From: Pseudorhodobacter aquimaris
Lineage (GTDB): Bacteria; Pseudomonadota; Alphaproteobacteria; Rhodobacterales; Rhodobacteraceae
Reading direction: 5' to 3'
DNA: 64,000 bases
Assembly: GCF_001202025.1 (NCBI RefSeq)
Contig: NZ_LGHS01000029.1
Location: forward strand, 53,663 to 117,662
The notes beneath the pieces are model-generated. The model was given only the letters and a program-made list of their open reading frames with translations, was not told the origin of the DNA and made no database searches. Below are positions 29,339 through 40,140 of the stretch, in pieces; the first letter of the stretch is position 1; every line of letters begins with the position of its first letter. A program made the translations under genes and the position numbers.

Positions 29339-30349
29339 ATGATTGACTCCGCCGCTCTTTTGCAGGTTCGTGCCGAAGGTCTGTTTTGTCCTGCAGGCGG
29401 GTTTTATATCGATCCGGTCAGACCGGTGGAAAAAGCGCTGATCACACATGGGCATGCAGATCACGCCCGCGCGGGGCATGGGGCGGTGATGGCAACGGCG
29501 CAGACCCTCGACATCATGGCAATCCGCTATGGCAATGATTTCACTGCCAGCCGACAGGTCGCCAGCGGGCAACAGCAGGTGGGGGATGTATGCGTATCCT
29601 TTCATCCCGCGGGCCATGTTCTGGGCTCTGCCCAGATCGCGCTGTCCCACAAAACGGCCGGAACTGCCGTTGTCACCGGTGATTATTCTCGCAGCCCAAA
29701 TCCCGCCTGTGCGCCCTTTGAACCGGTGCCCTGTGACATTCTGGTGACCGAGGCGACCTTTGCCTTGCCGGTGTTCCGGCACCCGGATGCCTCTGATGAG
29801 ATCACGCGGCTGCTTGCCTCGATCGCCGCTTTTCCTGAGCGTGCACATCTGATCGGGGCCTATGCGCTTGGCAAGGCACAGCGGATCATCATGCTGTTGC
29901 GGCACGCGGGGTGGGACGGGCCGATTTACATCCACGGAGCTCTGCAACGCTTGTGTGACTATCACATCAGTCAGGGCATCCCCTTGGGCGATCTGCGCCC
30001 GGCCACAATTTCGCGCGGCCAAAAGGCGGATTTCGCCGGACAGATCATCCTTGGCCCGCCCTCGGCCTTTGCCGCAACCTGGGCGCAGCGGTTTCCCGAT
30101 CCGGTTATCTGTTTTGCCAGCGGATGGATGCAGGTGCGCGCGCGCGCCCGTCAACGCGGGGTGGAACTGCCGTTGATCATCTCTGACCATGTTGACTGGC
30201 CCGATCTGACCCGCACGATATCCGAGCTTGATCCCTCACAGACATGGGTGACCCATGGCCGCGAGGATGCGCTGATGCGCTGGTGTGAACTGCAAGGGCG
30301 CGACGCCCGTCCGCTGCGTCTGTTGGGATATGAAGAGGAGCAGGATTGA
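29339..30349 (+). CDS. Ligase-associated DNA exonuclease (metallo-beta-lactamase fold)
   Basis: A 336-residue protein of the beta-CASP/MBL superfamily. The metal motif HGHADH is at residues 37-42 (His37, His39, Asp41, His42). FHPAGHVLGSAQIAL and VTGDYS follow, as in the mRNA 3'-processing/SNM1-like branch, and a late SDHVDWPDL supplies another His. Family members next to this ligase are annotated as ligase-associated exonucleases. The gene starts a tight four-gene operon; its stop overlaps the ligase start (TGATG). Confidence 0.9.
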   Translation: MIDSAALLQVRAEGLFCPAGGFYIDPVRPVEKALITHGHADHARAGHGAVMATAQTLDIMAIRYGNDFTASRQVASGQQQVGDVCVSFHPAGHVLGSAQIALSHKTAGTAVVTGDYSRSPNPACAPFEPVPCDILVTEATFALPVFRHPDASDEITRLLASIAAFPERAHLIGAYALGKAQRIIMLLRHAGWDGPIYIHGALQRLCDYHISQGIPLGDLRPATISRGQKADFAGQIILGPPSAFAATWAQRFPDPVICFASGWMQVRARARQRGVELPLIISDHVDWPDLTRTISELDPSQTWVTHGREDALMRWCELQGRDARPLRLLGYEEEQD

Positions 30350-31908
30350 TGCGCGCCTTTTCCGCCCTTCTGGACCGTCTGGCCTTTACCCATCAGCGCA
30401 ATGGCAAGATTGCCCATCTGATGCAGTTTTTTGCCGCCACGCCCGACCCTGCCCGTGGTTTGGCTCTGGCGGTAATGACGGGGGATCTGGGGCTGAGGGC
30501 TGTGACCCCCTCGATGCTGCGCGCCTTGGCGTCCGAGCGTATCGATTCACAGCTGTTCGCGCTAAGCTATGATTTCGTCGGCGATCTGGCCGAAACCATC
30601 GCGCTGATCTGGCCAGAGGCAACAGTTTTAAGCGACACCCCCCTTCCCGACTTGGTAGAGGAGTTGCGCATAACCCCGAAATCCGGGCTGCCCGCGCTGA
30701 TCGCCAAACGGCTGGACAGCATGTCCCCGTCCGAGCGGTATGCCTATCTCAAGCTTGCCACGGGGGGGCTGCGCGTCGGCGTTTCAGGGCGGTTGGCACG
30801 CAAGGCGCTGGCCGATTATGGCGGCCTGCCCCTGACCGAGGTCGAAGAGGTCTGGCATGGGCTGACCCCGCCCTACGAAAACCTTTTTGCCTGGGCCGAA
30901 GGTGGCGCGAAACCTGCCGCCGCCGCGCATGCGCCGTTCCGCCCTGTCATGCTGTCCACACCGACGGATCTGGCGGCCCTTACCGACCTTGATCCGGCGG
31001 ATTTCGATGCCGAGTGGAAATGGGACGGTATTCGGGTGCAGGCGGTCAGCGACTGTGGCACGCGCAGGCTCTATTCGCGCACGGGTGAGGATATCTCACC
31101 TGCTTTCCCTGATATTTTGGAGACCTTGGATTTCGAGGGCACCATTGACGGCGAATTGCTGGTCCGGCGCGGCGATGCGATTGCGCCCTTTGGCGATCTG
31201 CAAAAACGTCTGGGGCGCAAGACTGTCAGCCGGAAACTGCTGCAAAGCCACCCTGCGCACCTGCGGGCCTATGACCTTTTGGTATGGCAGGGCGACGATC
31301 TGCGCGGCCTGCCCTTCTTGGCCCGCCGCGCTGAATTGGAACGCGCCGTCGCATCCGTGGGTCAGCCGCGCATGGATCTTTCGCCGCTGCTTGCCTTTGC
31401 CCGCTGGGATGATCTGGCGGCCCTGCGCGCAGCACCGCCCGACAGCGTGATCGAGGGCGTGATGATCAAACGTCGCGACAGCCCCTATCTTGCCGGGCGC
31501 AAAAAGGGTCCGTGGTTCAAATGGAAACGCGACCCGATGATCGTGGATGCCGTGCTGCTTTATGCCCAACGTGGCCATGGCAAGCGATCCGGCTTTTATT
31601 CCGATTTTACCTTTGGCGTCTGGGACGGGGACAGCCTTGTTCCGGTCGGCAAGGCCTATTTCGGCTTTACCGATGCAGAGTTGAAGGCGTTGGACCGGTT
31701 TGTGCGCAATAACACCATCGAAACCTATGGGCCTGTGCGCGCACTCAAACCAACCAAAGTGGTGGAGGTGGCATTTGAGGGGCTGAACCGCTCGGCGCGC
31801 CACAAATCCGGGGTCGCCATGCGCTTTCCGCGTATCTCGCGCATCCGCGATGACAAACCCGCAGCTGAGGCCGACCAGTTGCAAACCCTGCGGGACATGT
31901 TGCCCTGA
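30349..31908 (+). CDS. ATP-dependent DNA ligase (cisplatin damage response type)
   Basis: A 519-residue ATP-dependent ligase. An N-terminal helical DNA-binding domain (LDRLAFTHQRNGKIAHLMQFF; YLKLATGGLRVGVSGRLARKAL) precedes the adenylation domain with catalytic Lys224 in the motif EWKWDGIR, motif III GTIDGELLV, motif IV VIEGVMIKR and motif V GPWFKWKRDP. The C-terminal OB domain follows. Such ligases are linked to repair of DNA crosslinks in several proteobacteria. It overlaps both neighbours by one base or so, supporting a single repair complex or pathway. Confidence 0.93.
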   Translation: MRAFSALLDRLAFTHQRNGKIAHLMQFFAATPDPARGLALAVMTGDLGLRAVTPSMLRALASERIDSQLFALSYDFVGDLAETIALIWPEATVLSDTPLPDLVEELRITPKSGLPALIAKRLDSMSPSERYAYLKLATGGLRVGVSGRLARKALADYGGLPLTEVEEVWHGLTPPYENLFAWAEGGAKPAAAAHAPFRPVMLSTPTDLAALTDLDPADFDAEWKWDGIRVQAVSDCGTRRLYSRTGEDISPAFPDILETLDFEGTIDGELLVRRGDAIAPFGDLQKRLGRKTVSRKLLQSHPAHLRAYDLLVWQGDDLRGLPFLARRAELERAVASVGQPRMDLSPLLAFARWDDLAALRAAPPDSVIEGVMIKRRDSPYLAGRKKGPWFKWKRDPMIVDAVLLYAQRGHGKRSGFYSDFTFGVWDGDSLVPVGKAYFGFTDAELKALDRFVRNNTIETYGPVRALKPTKVVEVAFEGLNRSARHKSGVAMRFPRISRIRDDKPAAEADQLQTLRDMLP

Positions 31909-34280
31909 TGTCGCTGCCGCCCGATATCGCTGCCTGGTTTGCACAACGCGGATGGGTCCCGCACCCTCACCAACTTGCGCTGATGGGGGCTGCGCGCGAC
32001 ACATTGCTGATCGCCCCGACCGGCGGCGGAAAGACGCTGGCGGGGTTTTTGCCAAGTCTGGCGGAATTGCGATTACCCCATAAGGGATTGCACACGCTTT
32101 ATATCTCTCCGCTCAAGGCACTTGCGAATGATATTGCACGCAATCTGGCCGCGCCCGTCACAGCGCTTGACCTTGATATCAGGGTAGAGGACCGCACCGG
32201 TGACACAAACCCCGGTCAGCGCGCGCGGCAGCGGGTCGACCCACCCCATATCCTGCTGACCACACCCGAAAGCCTTGCCTTGATGCTGTCCTATCCCGAG
32301 GCGCCGCGCATCTTTGGCAGTTTGCGCCGCGTGGTGATTGACGAAATCCACGCCCTAGCCGAAAGCAAACGAGGCGATCAGCTGATGCTTGGGCTGGCGC
32401 GTTTGCGCAGCATTGCACCCACATTGACCGTGACCGGTCTCTCGGCCACGGTGGAAAACCCCGCACAGCTTGCACAATTCATGGGCGGTGCAGAACTGGT
32501 GCTGGCCGATCCCGGCCCCCAACCGGATATAGCCATGCTTGCGACAGGCACACCGCCGCCTTGGGCGGGCGGCGGCGGTCAATACGCCGTAGAGGATGTG
32601 ATGGCCGCGATCCGTTCTGCGCGGCTGACGCTTGTGTTCATCAACACCCGCGCGCAGGCAGAGCTGTTCTTTCAGGCACTTTGGGCCGTGAACACCGAAA
32701 ACCTGCCCATCGGGCTGCATCACGGCAGCCTGTCACGCGAGGTTCGCCAGAAGGCCGAGGCCGCGATGGCAGCGGGTCATTTGCGGGCCATGGTCTGCAC
32801 CGGCAGCCTTGATCTTGGGATTGACTGGGGGGACGTCGATCTGGTCATTCAGCTCGGTGCGCCCAAAAACATCAAGCGCTTGGTGCAGCGGATCGGCCGC
32901 GCCAACCACCGCTATGACACCCCCAGCCGCGCGCGGATCGTTCCCGCCAACCGCTTTGAGGTGATCGAATGTGTGGCGGCGCTGGAGGCCGTGGCCGCAC
33001 GCGATCTTGATGGTGTGCCGCATCCGCCCGCGCCGCTCGACGTGCTTTGCCAGCACATCTTGCTGACGGCCTGCGCTGCCCCGTTCGATGCCACATCGCT
33101 CTATCATGAAATCTGCCGCGCCGGGCCTTATCGCAAGCTGGCCCGCGCCGATTTTGATGCCTGTCTGGAGTTTTGCGCCACCGGCGGCTATGCGCTGCGC
33201 GCCTATGATCGCTGGCAGCGATTGATCCTGCGTGATGGGCTGTGGCAACTGCGCGACCCGCGCACGGCACGGTTGCTGCGCATGAACATTGGCACGATCG
33301 TCACCGCCGAGATGATACAGGTGCGCAGGCGTCGCAGCCTTGCGCGGTTGGGCGAGGTAGAGGAGAGTTTTGCCGCCAGCCTGTCACCCGGCGACACTTT
33401 TTTGATTGGCGGCCAGACGGTGCGCTATGATCGCCTGCGCGACATGATGCTGGAGGTAACGCCACAGCCCACGCGACAGCCCAAGATCGCCGTTTTCAGC
33501 GGAATGAAGATGGCCACCTCGACCGAGCTGTCGGCGCGTGTTCTGGCGCTGATCGGTGACCCGTCGCGTTGGGCCGCCCTTCCGGCGCACACGCGCGACT
33601 GGCTGGCAATGCAAGACAAGATCGCGGCACTGCCCACCCCCGGCACCCTGACCTGCGAAACCTTTACGCGGCGCGGGCGGTCCTATTTCTGTCTGTACGG
33701 GTTTGGCGGGCGCAACGCGCATCAGACATTGGGCCTGCTATTGACCCGCCGGATGGAGGAAGAGGGGTTCGGCCCCTTGGGATTTGTCGCGACAGATTAC
33801 GCGTTGCTGATCTGGTCGATTGATCCGGTGCTGGACCCCGCCCCCCTTCTGCGCCTTGACAATCTGACCGAGGGGATGGAGCAATGGCTTGCCTCCAACG
33901 CGCTGATGAAGCGTATATTTCGCAGCATCGCCACCATCGCCGGGCTATTGCACCGCAATTTGCACGGCGCGCGCAAATCAGGCAAACAGGCAACATTTTC
34001 CTCGGATATCTTATATGACACCTTGCACAGATACGACCCCGATCACCTGCTGTTGCGGACCACCCGTCAGGCTGCGCGCCACGGGCTGGTGGATTTTGAT
34101 CGTATTGAGGCTATGCTCTCTGCCAGCCCAAAGATTGTGCATTCCGTGGTGCCGCATGTCACGCCATTCGCCGCACCCTTGCTGTTGGAAGCAGGCAAAG
34201 TGCCTATTCAGGGCTTGGGTGCCGAACGTTTGCTGGAGGCAGAAGCCGCGCGCATGATGGATGAGGCAGGGCTGACATGA
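31908..34280 (+). CDS. Ligase-associated DEXH-box DNA helicase (Lhr-like)
   Basis: A 790-residue superfamily 2 helicase. Motif I APTGGGKT is at residues 36-43 and the Walker B DEIH at 145-148. Other motifs are TGLSATV (III), TGSLDLGIDWGDVDLVIQ (V) and QRIGRANHR (VI). The C-terminal half (LRMNIGTIVTAEMIQVRRRRSLARLGEVEESFAASLSPGDTFLIGGQ) is the Lhr-core beta-barrel domain typical of the ligase-associated subgroup. It likely unwinds DNA for the exonuclease and ligase encoded upstream. It overlaps pdeM by four bases. Confidence 0.93.
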   Translation: MSLPPDIAAWFAQRGWVPHPHQLALMGAARDTLLIAPTGGGKTLAGFLPSLAELRLPHKGLHTLYISPLKALANDIARNLAAPVTALDLDIRVEDRTGDTNPGQRARQRVDPPHILLTTPESLALMLSYPEAPRIFGSLRRVVIDEIHALAESKRGDQLMLGLARLRSIAPTLTVTGLSATVENPAQLAQFMGGAELVLADPGPQPDIAMLATGTPPPWAGGGGQYAVEDVMAAIRSARLTLVFINTRAQAELFFQALWAVNTENLPIGLHHGSLSREVRQKAEAAMAAGHLRAMVCTGSLDLGIDWGDVDLVIQLGAPKNIKRLVQRIGRANHRYDTPSRARIVPANRFEVIECVAALEAVAARDLDGVPHPPAPLDVLCQHILLTACAAPFDATSLYHEICRAGPYRKLARADFDACLEFCATGGYALRAYDRWQRLILRDGLWQLRDPRTARLLRMNIGTIVTAEMIQVRRRRSLARLGEVEESFAASLSPGDTFLIGGQTVRYDRLRDMMLEVTPQPTRQPKIAVFSGMKMATSTELSARVLALIGDPSRWAALPAHTRDWLAMQDKIAALPTPGTLTCETFTRRGRSYFCLYGFGGRNAHQTLGLLLTRRMEEEGFGPLGFVATDYALLIWSIDPVLDPAPLLRLDNLTEGMEQWLASNALMKRIFRSIATIAGLLHRNLHGARKSGKQATFSSDILYDTLHRYDPDHLLLRTTRQAARHGLVDFDRIEAMLSASPKIVHSVVPHVTPFAAPLLLEAGKVPIQGLGAERLLEAEAARMMDEAGLT

Positions 34281-34915
34281 CCGGTTATCCGTTGACATTT
34301 GCCGGAACGGATTTTGTCGCGCTGCCAAGCGGGGCCTTGTTTTGTCCGGCCGCATCGGCGTTGATCCTTGCCGATCTGCACTTGGGGAAATCCGAACGTA
34401 TGGCCCGGCGCGGTGGGGCATTGCTGCCCCCGTTTGAAACGCGCGACACCCTAGACCGCTTGCGCCGCGAGATCCGGCAGACCGGGGCGAGGCAGCTTTT
34501 CCTGCTGGGCGATATATTTGACGACGACCACGCCCGCGAGGCATTGACACAAGACGATCAAGACCTGTGGAACCGCATCACAAGTGCCACCGCCTGCATC
34601 TGTCTGGCTGGCAACCATGACCCCGGCGCGCGCGCCGAGGCCGTACTGGGCGCGATAACCCTGCGCCATATCGCGGACCGTGGGCCGGATATATCTGGCC
34701 ATTACCACCCCAAGGTGCGGCTGAACAATGTCACGCGAAAGGCCTTTCTTGTCGGGCGGGATCATTTGATCCTTCCGGCATTTGGCACCTTTACCGGCGG
34801 GCTTGATGCGACCGACACATCGCTGACCACCCTTGTCGGGCCCGGCATCGCCATTCTGACCGGCCCCAGACCCTTTGCGGTTCCCTATTGTCAGCCAAAA
34901 GGGCCAAAGCGATAG
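34277..34915 (+). CDS. pdeM: Ligase-associated phosphoesterase PdeM
   Basis: A 212-residue calcineurin-like metallophosphoesterase. Metal-binding motifs are ADLHLGKSE (Asp33, His35), LGDIFDD (Asp79), GNHD (Asn113, His114) and GHYHPK (His142, His144). Members in this operon are named ligase-associated DNA damage response endonuclease PdeM. It completes the exonuclease-ligase-helicase-PdeM set, all with overlapping or touching reading frames, so the four-gene module is intact here. Confidence 0.92.
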   Translation: MTGYPLTFAGTDFVALPSGALFCPAASALILADLHLGKSERMARRGGALLPPFETRDTLDRLRREIRQTGARQLFLLGDIFDDDHAREALTQDDQDLWNRITSATACICLAGNHDPGARAEAVLGAITLRHIADRGPDISGHYHPKVRLNNVTRKAFLVGRDHLILPAFGTFTGGLDATDTSLTTLVGPGIAILTGPRPFAVPYCQPKGPKR

Positions 34916-35018
34916 ACAATGGACAAAGACGCCGCAGTCTTCACACCGCATTTCATGAGTAGTTAAGGTAAAGATAATGGTGTAAAGCCAAGCCTTGCCA
35001 AGACTGAGGAAGCCGACC

Positions 35019-37910
35019 ATGCAGATTGATCTGGACGCTCTTTTCGCAAAGGCGCCTTCGCCCTACGTCCTTCTCGATTCCGACCTGCGCATGGTCTGGA
35101 CCAATGAGGCCTACCTGCAGGTCACCGGACGTCAGCAAGAAGATATCATCGGGCGGCTGATCACCGAAGCTTTTCCGGCCCCTGTCGAATCTGTCTCTGA
35201 TCAGATGCTGCGTGGCTCATTGCAGCGCGTATTGGAAACCGGACAGGCCGATCATTTGCCGTTGATCCCCTATCCCATCGAAACCGCCGATGGCCACATC
35301 GATGACCGATACTGGAGCGCGACCCACACCCCGATCCTCGACACCGCCGGTCAGGTGGCGTTTATCCTGCAAAATAGCGTCGATGTAAGCGATCTTTATC
35401 GCGGCAAACAGACGGCGGGCACACAGGATCTTGCGCGCAACGCAGCACTGATCCATCGTGCCGAGGCTGTCGCAACCGAAAATCTGGCCCTCGGCAAGAT
35501 GACCGAATTTTTTCAATCCGCTTTCGACCACGCCCCCAGCTTCATGGCAACTCTCAACGGGCCAGACCATGTATTCAGGATCGTTAATCAGGCCTATACC
35601 GATCTGATCGGTGACAGGGAGCTGATCGGCCTGCCGGTTCGCGAGGCCCTGCCCGACGTCGAGGGACAGGGGTTCTTTGAACTCCTTGACCGCGTGTATC
35701 AGACGGGACAGCCTGTCTCTTTCAAGGCGATGGCAGTGGAAATTCAGCCCTCACCGGATGCGCGGCCGCAACAGCGTTTTGTTGATTTCATTTTCCATCC
35801 CCTGAATGATGCGACCGGCGCGCCGTCGGGGATTTTTGTTCAGGGGCATGATGTCACCGGCCAAAAGATTGCCGAGGCCGAGTTAACCGTAAGGCGCGAC
35901 AAGTTCCGGCTCATGGCGCAGACAATGCCGATTCATGTTTGGACCGCCGATAAGGATGGCGGGCTGAACTGGCTGAACGACCGGCTCTATGAGTTTACCG
36001 GCCTTAGCGAAGGTGAACTTTACCAGACGGATTGGGCCCGGGTCGTGCATCCCGACGACCTTGACCTCGCGACCGAACGATGGGCCGCGTCGATTAGCGA
36101 GGGCATCGCCTATGAAACCGAATTCCGGATCCGCAAGGCCGATGGCAGCTATCGATGGCACATCGTGCGCGCCTCGCCATTGCGCAGGAACGACGGGACG
36201 CTGACCGGCTGGGTCGGCACCAATACCGATATCGAAGAGCGCAAAAACATCGAAGCCGAAATCGCCAGGGTCAATTCAACCCTTGAAGAGCGGGTGGCAC
36301 GCCGCAACCGCGAGCTGGAAGAGGTAAACGCAGCGCTGCGTCAAAGCCAGAAACTAGAGGCAATCGGTGGTCTGGCAGGCGGAATTGCGCATGATTTCAA
36401 TAACCTGCTACAGGTCATAACGGGAAACCTACAGTTTGCGATGCGCGACCTGCCACCTGACGCCCCGGCCAAAACGCGTCTTGATCAGGCGATGAGAAGC
36501 GTCAAGCGTGGCGCGACACTTGCCTCGCAACTGCTATCATTCGCGCGCAAGCAGCCGCTTGCGCCGGTGGTCACCAACCTCAACAGTCTTATCGATGAGA
36601 CCGTTGATATCCTGCGCAGCGCCATTGGCGAGGGTGTCACGCTTGAAACACGCCTTGAGGACGGGCTTTGGAACACCAGCGTCGATCGCAACAGTATGGA
36701 AAACGCCCTTCTGAACCTTGTGATCAATGCGCGCGATGCGATGGAGGGACAGGGAAAGCTGACAATTCATTTGCGCAATGCAACGCTGGACAACGGCTTC
36801 GCGCAAACCCATCCGGGCGCAGAACCCGGCGCCTATGTTTGCGTCACAGTCGCCGATACCGGTTGTGGCATGACACCAGAGACAGCCGAGCGCATATTCG
36901 AGCCCTTCTTTACCACAAAGGCCGATGGCCATGGCACAGGTCTTGGCCTGTCTATGGTTTACGGCTTTGCAAAACAATCCGGTGGCCATGTCACGATTGA
37001 CAGCCAGATCGGGGTTGGCACCGCGATAGAAATCTATCTGCCCCGCTCTTTTGCACAAGAGCAAATGACCCATCCCGTCGGGGATGGCGATCTTGCAGGC
37101 GGGGCTGAAACGATCCTGCTGGTCGAGGATGACAACGAGGTACGCGAGGTCGCGTTCAACATGCTGTCGGATCTTGGCTACACGGTTCTTCAGGCATCTG
37201 GCGTTGATAAGGCGCTGAGCCTGTTGGCCGAAGGTCAGCATGTGGACCTTCTGTTCACTGATGTGGTGATGCCGGGCGGGGCCTCTGGCCATTTACTGGC
37301 AAAACAGATGCGCGTGATGCGCCCGGGGGTGCCGGTGCTGTTCACTTCGGGCTATGTGCAGGATACCATCGTGCATGAAGGCCGACTGAATGAGGGGGTT
37401 CAATTGATCGAAAAACCCTATACCCAAGTGCAGCTGGCGCGAAAAATCCGGGAGGTGCTGGGGCGCGACGGGACTGCCGTTAAAACAACGCCGCCCGATA
37501 GTGCCGCCGATTGCGGCCTATCCGGTCCCACGGCCAGCGCAACAGCCAGCCCCAAAGCGCTGCGCATTCTGATCTGTGAGGATGACATCCTGATCCGGCT
37601 GGATATGGCAGAAGAATTGCGCGGCGCCGGTTATGAGGTGCTGGAAGCCGCAACCGTGCAAGCAGCACTTGATCTGCTGAGGGCTGAGGCCGTGGATGTG
37701 CTGATCACCGATGTTGGCCTGCCTGATCGAACGGGTGAGGATCTTGCACAAGACGCCAGGGAAATAGATGCCGAACTGCCGGTAATTTTTGCAACCGGCG
37801 GTGTCGATGTCCCTTCGGCCACCACTCTGGGCAAGTGCAAAGTGCTCACCAAGCCCTTCGCGGGCGCCACCCTGCAAGGCGCCATCAAGGGCCTGACGAC
37901 CACTGCCTGA
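35019..37910 (+). CDS. PAS-domain hybrid histidine kinase with two receiver domains
   Basis: A 963-residue cytoplasmic signalling protein. Three PAS domains (about residues 5-125, 160-290, 295-420) are followed by a coiled segment, a HisKA domain with His458 in [11 protein letters not shown], and a HATPase with [21 protein letters not shown] and GHGTGLGLS. Two receiver domains follow with Asp748 (LLFTDVVMP) and Asp898 (VLITDVGLP). There is no transmembrane segment, so a soluble or cofactor-bound signal is sensed through PAS. ATG at 35019 has AGGA eight bases upstream; TTG 34995 is less likely. No cognate regulator is adjacent, so output may go through its own receivers to a phosphotransfer protein. 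Confidence 0.92.
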   Translation: MQIDLDALFAKAPSPYVLLDSDLRMVWTNEAYLQVTGRQQEDIIGRLITEAFPAPVESVSDQMLRGSLQRVLETGQADHLPLIPYPIETADGHIDDRYWSATHTPILDTAGQVAFILQNSVDVSDLYRGKQTAGTQDLARNAALIHRAEAVATENLALGKMTEFFQSAFDHAPSFMATLNGPDHVFRIVNQAYTDLIGDRELIGLPVREALPDVEGQGFFELLDRVYQTGQPVSFKAMAVEIQPSPDARPQQRFVDFIFHPLNDATGAPSGIFVQGHDVTGQKIAEAELTVRRDKFRLMAQTMPIHVWTADKDGGLNWLNDRLYEFTGLSEGELYQTDWARVVHPDDLDLATERWAASISEGIAYETEFRIRKADGSYRWHIVRASPLRRNDGTLTGWVGTNTDIEERKNIEAEIARVNSTLEERVARRNRELEEVNAALRQSQKLEAIGGLAGGIAHDFNNLLQVITGNLQFAMRDLPPDAPAKTRLDQAMRSVKRGATLASQLLSFARKQPLAPVVTNLNSLIDETVDILRSAIGEGVTLETRLEDGLWNTSVDRNSMENALLNLVINARDAMEGQGKLTIHLRNATLDNGFAQTHPGAEPGAYVCVTVADTGCGMTPETAERIFEPFFTTKADGHGTGLGLSMVYGFAKQSGGHVTIDSQIGVGTAIEIYLPRSFAQEQMTHPVGDGDLAGGAETILLVEDDNEVREVAFNMLSDLGYTVLQASGVDKALSLLAEGQHVDLLFTDVVMPGGASGHLLAKQMRVMRPGVPVLFTSGYVQDTIVHEGRLNEGVQLIEKPYTQVQLARKIREVLGRDGTAVKTTPPDSAADCGLSGPTASATASPKALRILICEDDILIRLDMAEELRGAGYEVLEAATVQAALDLLRAEAVDVLITDVGLPDRTGEDLAQDAREIDAELPVIFATGGVDVPSATTLGKCKVLTKPFAGATLQGAIKGLTTTA

Positions 37911-38690
37911 TGCCCGCGCACCCCAGTTGGCCCGGTTACCTCTCCGCATCGGTCAATTTCGGGTTCTGCACGTCTGCTGTGCTGTCACAATCCGGCAGTT
38001 ACCTTCGCTATCAAAAGTCCTTTCGCTCTTTTCACCCTCATTCACCCCGTAAAAAGTGCTTACCTCACAGCAAGGCCGACAACCACAGCGCAACTCATCG
38101 CCCGCAAAGTTGAATGTCATACCTTGGCGGACCGCAATATTGCGGTGCCTAACGTCAGGGATTGTCACGGCATTTTCATGTATCATCAACGGTTTGGTTA
38201 TGTATCGACCCTTAAGTCCATTCCAAACGTTCAAAATCCGACCGAGCGCCACAGAGCCAGTGTCTCCCTGCCCCTTCGCGTTAAAACAACGTCCCACCTA
38301 GGGTCACGCCAAAGTCAGAGTTGTCAGCAATGTGGTATCCGATTGATGTGCCGTTATGATCTTGCTCGGCGCTGCAAAAACAAGATCAAACCGGCAGAGG
38401 CACCCATTGGCCTTGCCGCGCTTGCGTTCCGGCCTCTCAATTTATTCAAGCCGCCTTTCGGGCGACGTCCAACGGACCTTTGTGATCTCGCGACAAGTGT
38501 CGGCGTTTGAGGTAGTCGACGCCATTGACATATTGGAATATCGCCCCTTCTGCATTACGTCGTGTTCCCCATCAATTGCCCCAGATCAGTTCGGCCTTGT
38601 TGGTGTTGACGATGATGATGAGGATCAGGAAACAGCCCCGGGGGCCTGTTCTCCCGACGCAAGAACGACCGCATTGACGCTCCTATCGTC
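37911..38690. other. Non-coding/decayed DNA after the histidine kinase
   Basis: About 780 bases with frequent stops on both strands and no recognisable protein. Longer frames in 38356-39000 (plus) are antisense to an IS110 remnant. Nothing like a tRNA or riboswitch is seen. Confidence 0.4.
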
Positions 38691-38691
38691 G

Positions 38692-38975
38692 TCAAGCGGC
38701 GATTTGGGATCGTCTCGGGACGCCCAGTTGGCTGTGAGCTTCGTGGACGATATAGCGGTTCAAGCAATGAATGATCTCTCTTTTGCTTTTGCCGTCTTTC
38801 GTGCGTCTCTTGACATAGGCCAGTGTCGGTGCGTGGGTTTGCATCCTGACGGTGGCAACAGGATAAAGCACGGCATTGGTCTGTCTGTTGCCGCCGCGGC
38901 GCAATCGAAAGCGATGTGTTTTGCCGCTGGATGCCGGAATAGGGCAAACGCCGCAGAGCGTTGCCGGGGCGACTC
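38692..38975 (-). mobile_element. IS110-family transposase, C-terminal remnant
   Basis: On the minus strand the sequence reads APATLCGVCPIPASSGKTH, then RLRRGGNRQTNAVLYPVA, KRRTKDGKSKREIIHCLNRYI and VHEAHSQL. This is the C-terminal transposase_20 part of IS110 elements (usual: RRGGNRQAN, K-EIIRCLKRYVAREV). The N-terminal two-thirds with the DEDD catalytic domain is missing. It is truncated next to an IS3 scrap, so both are remnants. Confidence 0.8.
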
Positions 38976-39031
38976 GACGGTCGACACGTCAATACAATGA
39001 CGCAACGTCAATCCTAACATAGGACAGGCAA

Positions 39032-39418
39032 TCAAACCGCAAGACCATGCTCGTAGTCGTAGAAATGAAGCCCATCTGCATCGAAATCGCGATTCAACAG
39101 ATTGGCCGCTGTATTTAAAGTGTAACCACTGTCTGTCGTGATTTGGAATTTTTGGGCTCTGGTTTTCTTGATGCATTCTCGTGTCACTTCTGCCCGGCAG
39201 CGGATGTTTTTATGCGTGAGAGGGGGGATTGGACCCGCAAAGAAGCCTGAACGGGACTCTTTCGCTCTTCCCTGCCAACGGATTGCCGCCTTTTTCGATT
39301 GGTCCACCTCCTCTCGAAGCAAGCACACTTCTTTGCGAAGCCGTAGGTTCTCGCACTCAACGGCATGGTGCATACCCGTAATCAAGCCTTCACAGCCCTT
39401 CTCAGACCGTTGCTTCAC
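39032..39418 (-). mobile_element. IS3-family remnant (orfA tail joined to orfB)
   Basis: The minus-strand frame begins with an orfA-like coiled segment (CENLRLRKEVCLLREEVDQSKKAA) and then reads HKNIRCRAEVTRECIKKTRAQKF, TTDSGYTLNTAANLLNRDFDADG, which is the region before the DDE core of IS3 orfB proteins (usual: TTDSxHxFNIAPNLLxRDF). The catalytic core is absent. The in-frame joining of the two parts implies an internal deletion. Confidence 0.75.
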
Positions 39419-40084
39419 GATAGCCTGAGAGGATGCTTTTGCACCGAATTGATATGACGCCGCCCCCCAACGCCCAAATCAGAGGAAACCTGCGATCACA
39501 TCAACCCGCTGGTCTGGGCGATCCGCATTGCATTCCGTTTAAACCCGTAATTGTATCTCTTCGCCAATCCTTGTCCCCTCATGGTAAAGATTGCGCTAAA
39601 AGGACCGGAACCAGACCGCGAAATGACCCGTTGATGGTGCTAGCCGCTGCATGCCATCCGTTTCTTCTGGTTTGCGGGGCTGGGCATCAATCACTACATG
39701 CGGGTTGCGACCGTGTCTCCGAAGAAACGCGATCCGATGATGAACAGCGCGCAATCATGGGCACCGTGGCGGGCGGCCGCCGCAGGGTTTCACCCAGGCC
39801 TGTGCATCGTCTTTGGTTACAAATCCTTTTGGTTGATCGGTCCGGGCGATATTTGCAGGTTCAAAGCTGTGTCTCGACGAATAGGTCGCCCACGTCACCT
39901 CTGCATCGAACCAGATCACTAGACATCGCCGCTGCGTTTTCAAAGACCTGTACCCTTTGCGTGGCCGGAATTGGATGCGTAGCGCCAGACAGGTGCCCCT
40001 CACGCGGCAAGGTCACGGCAGGTTTTGCTGGGCCTATTGTGCAAGGGGCCTCGCATCACTTTCTAAATCCAAATCAGAGTGCAC
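39419..40084. other. Decayed DNA upstream of ubiD
   Basis: About 670 bases without a recognisable gene. The ubiD frame happens to be open back to 39433, but the translation is Cys/Arg/Ser-rich and unlike UbiD, so it is not coding. The segment probably marks the edge of an IS-driven deletion. Confidence 0.45.
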
Positions 40085-40098
40085 TTGATAATCGTCAA
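40085..40098 (+). promoter_or_regulatory. FNR/FnrL-like box upstream of ubiD
   Basis: TTGATAATCGTCAA matches TTGAT-N4-ATCAA at nine of ten conserved positions. It is centred about 50 bases before the ubiD ATG (40141). In alphaproteobacteria such boxes are bound by FnrL or related Crp/Fnr proteins; a Crp/Fnr gene ends this cluster. Confidence 0.65.
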
Positions 40099-40140
40099 AT
40101 CAATTTCAATGTCGGGCTGATAGCAGAGTGGCAATTAACT

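Noticed and set aside
38356..39000. 214-codon plus-strand frame
   Set aside because: Its second half is antisense to the IS110 remnant and the first half has no protein-like features.
39433..40140. 236-codon N-terminal extension of ubiD
   Set aside because: The added sequence is Cys-, Arg- and Ser-rich and unlike UbiD; the FNR-like box lies inside it, placing the promoter there.
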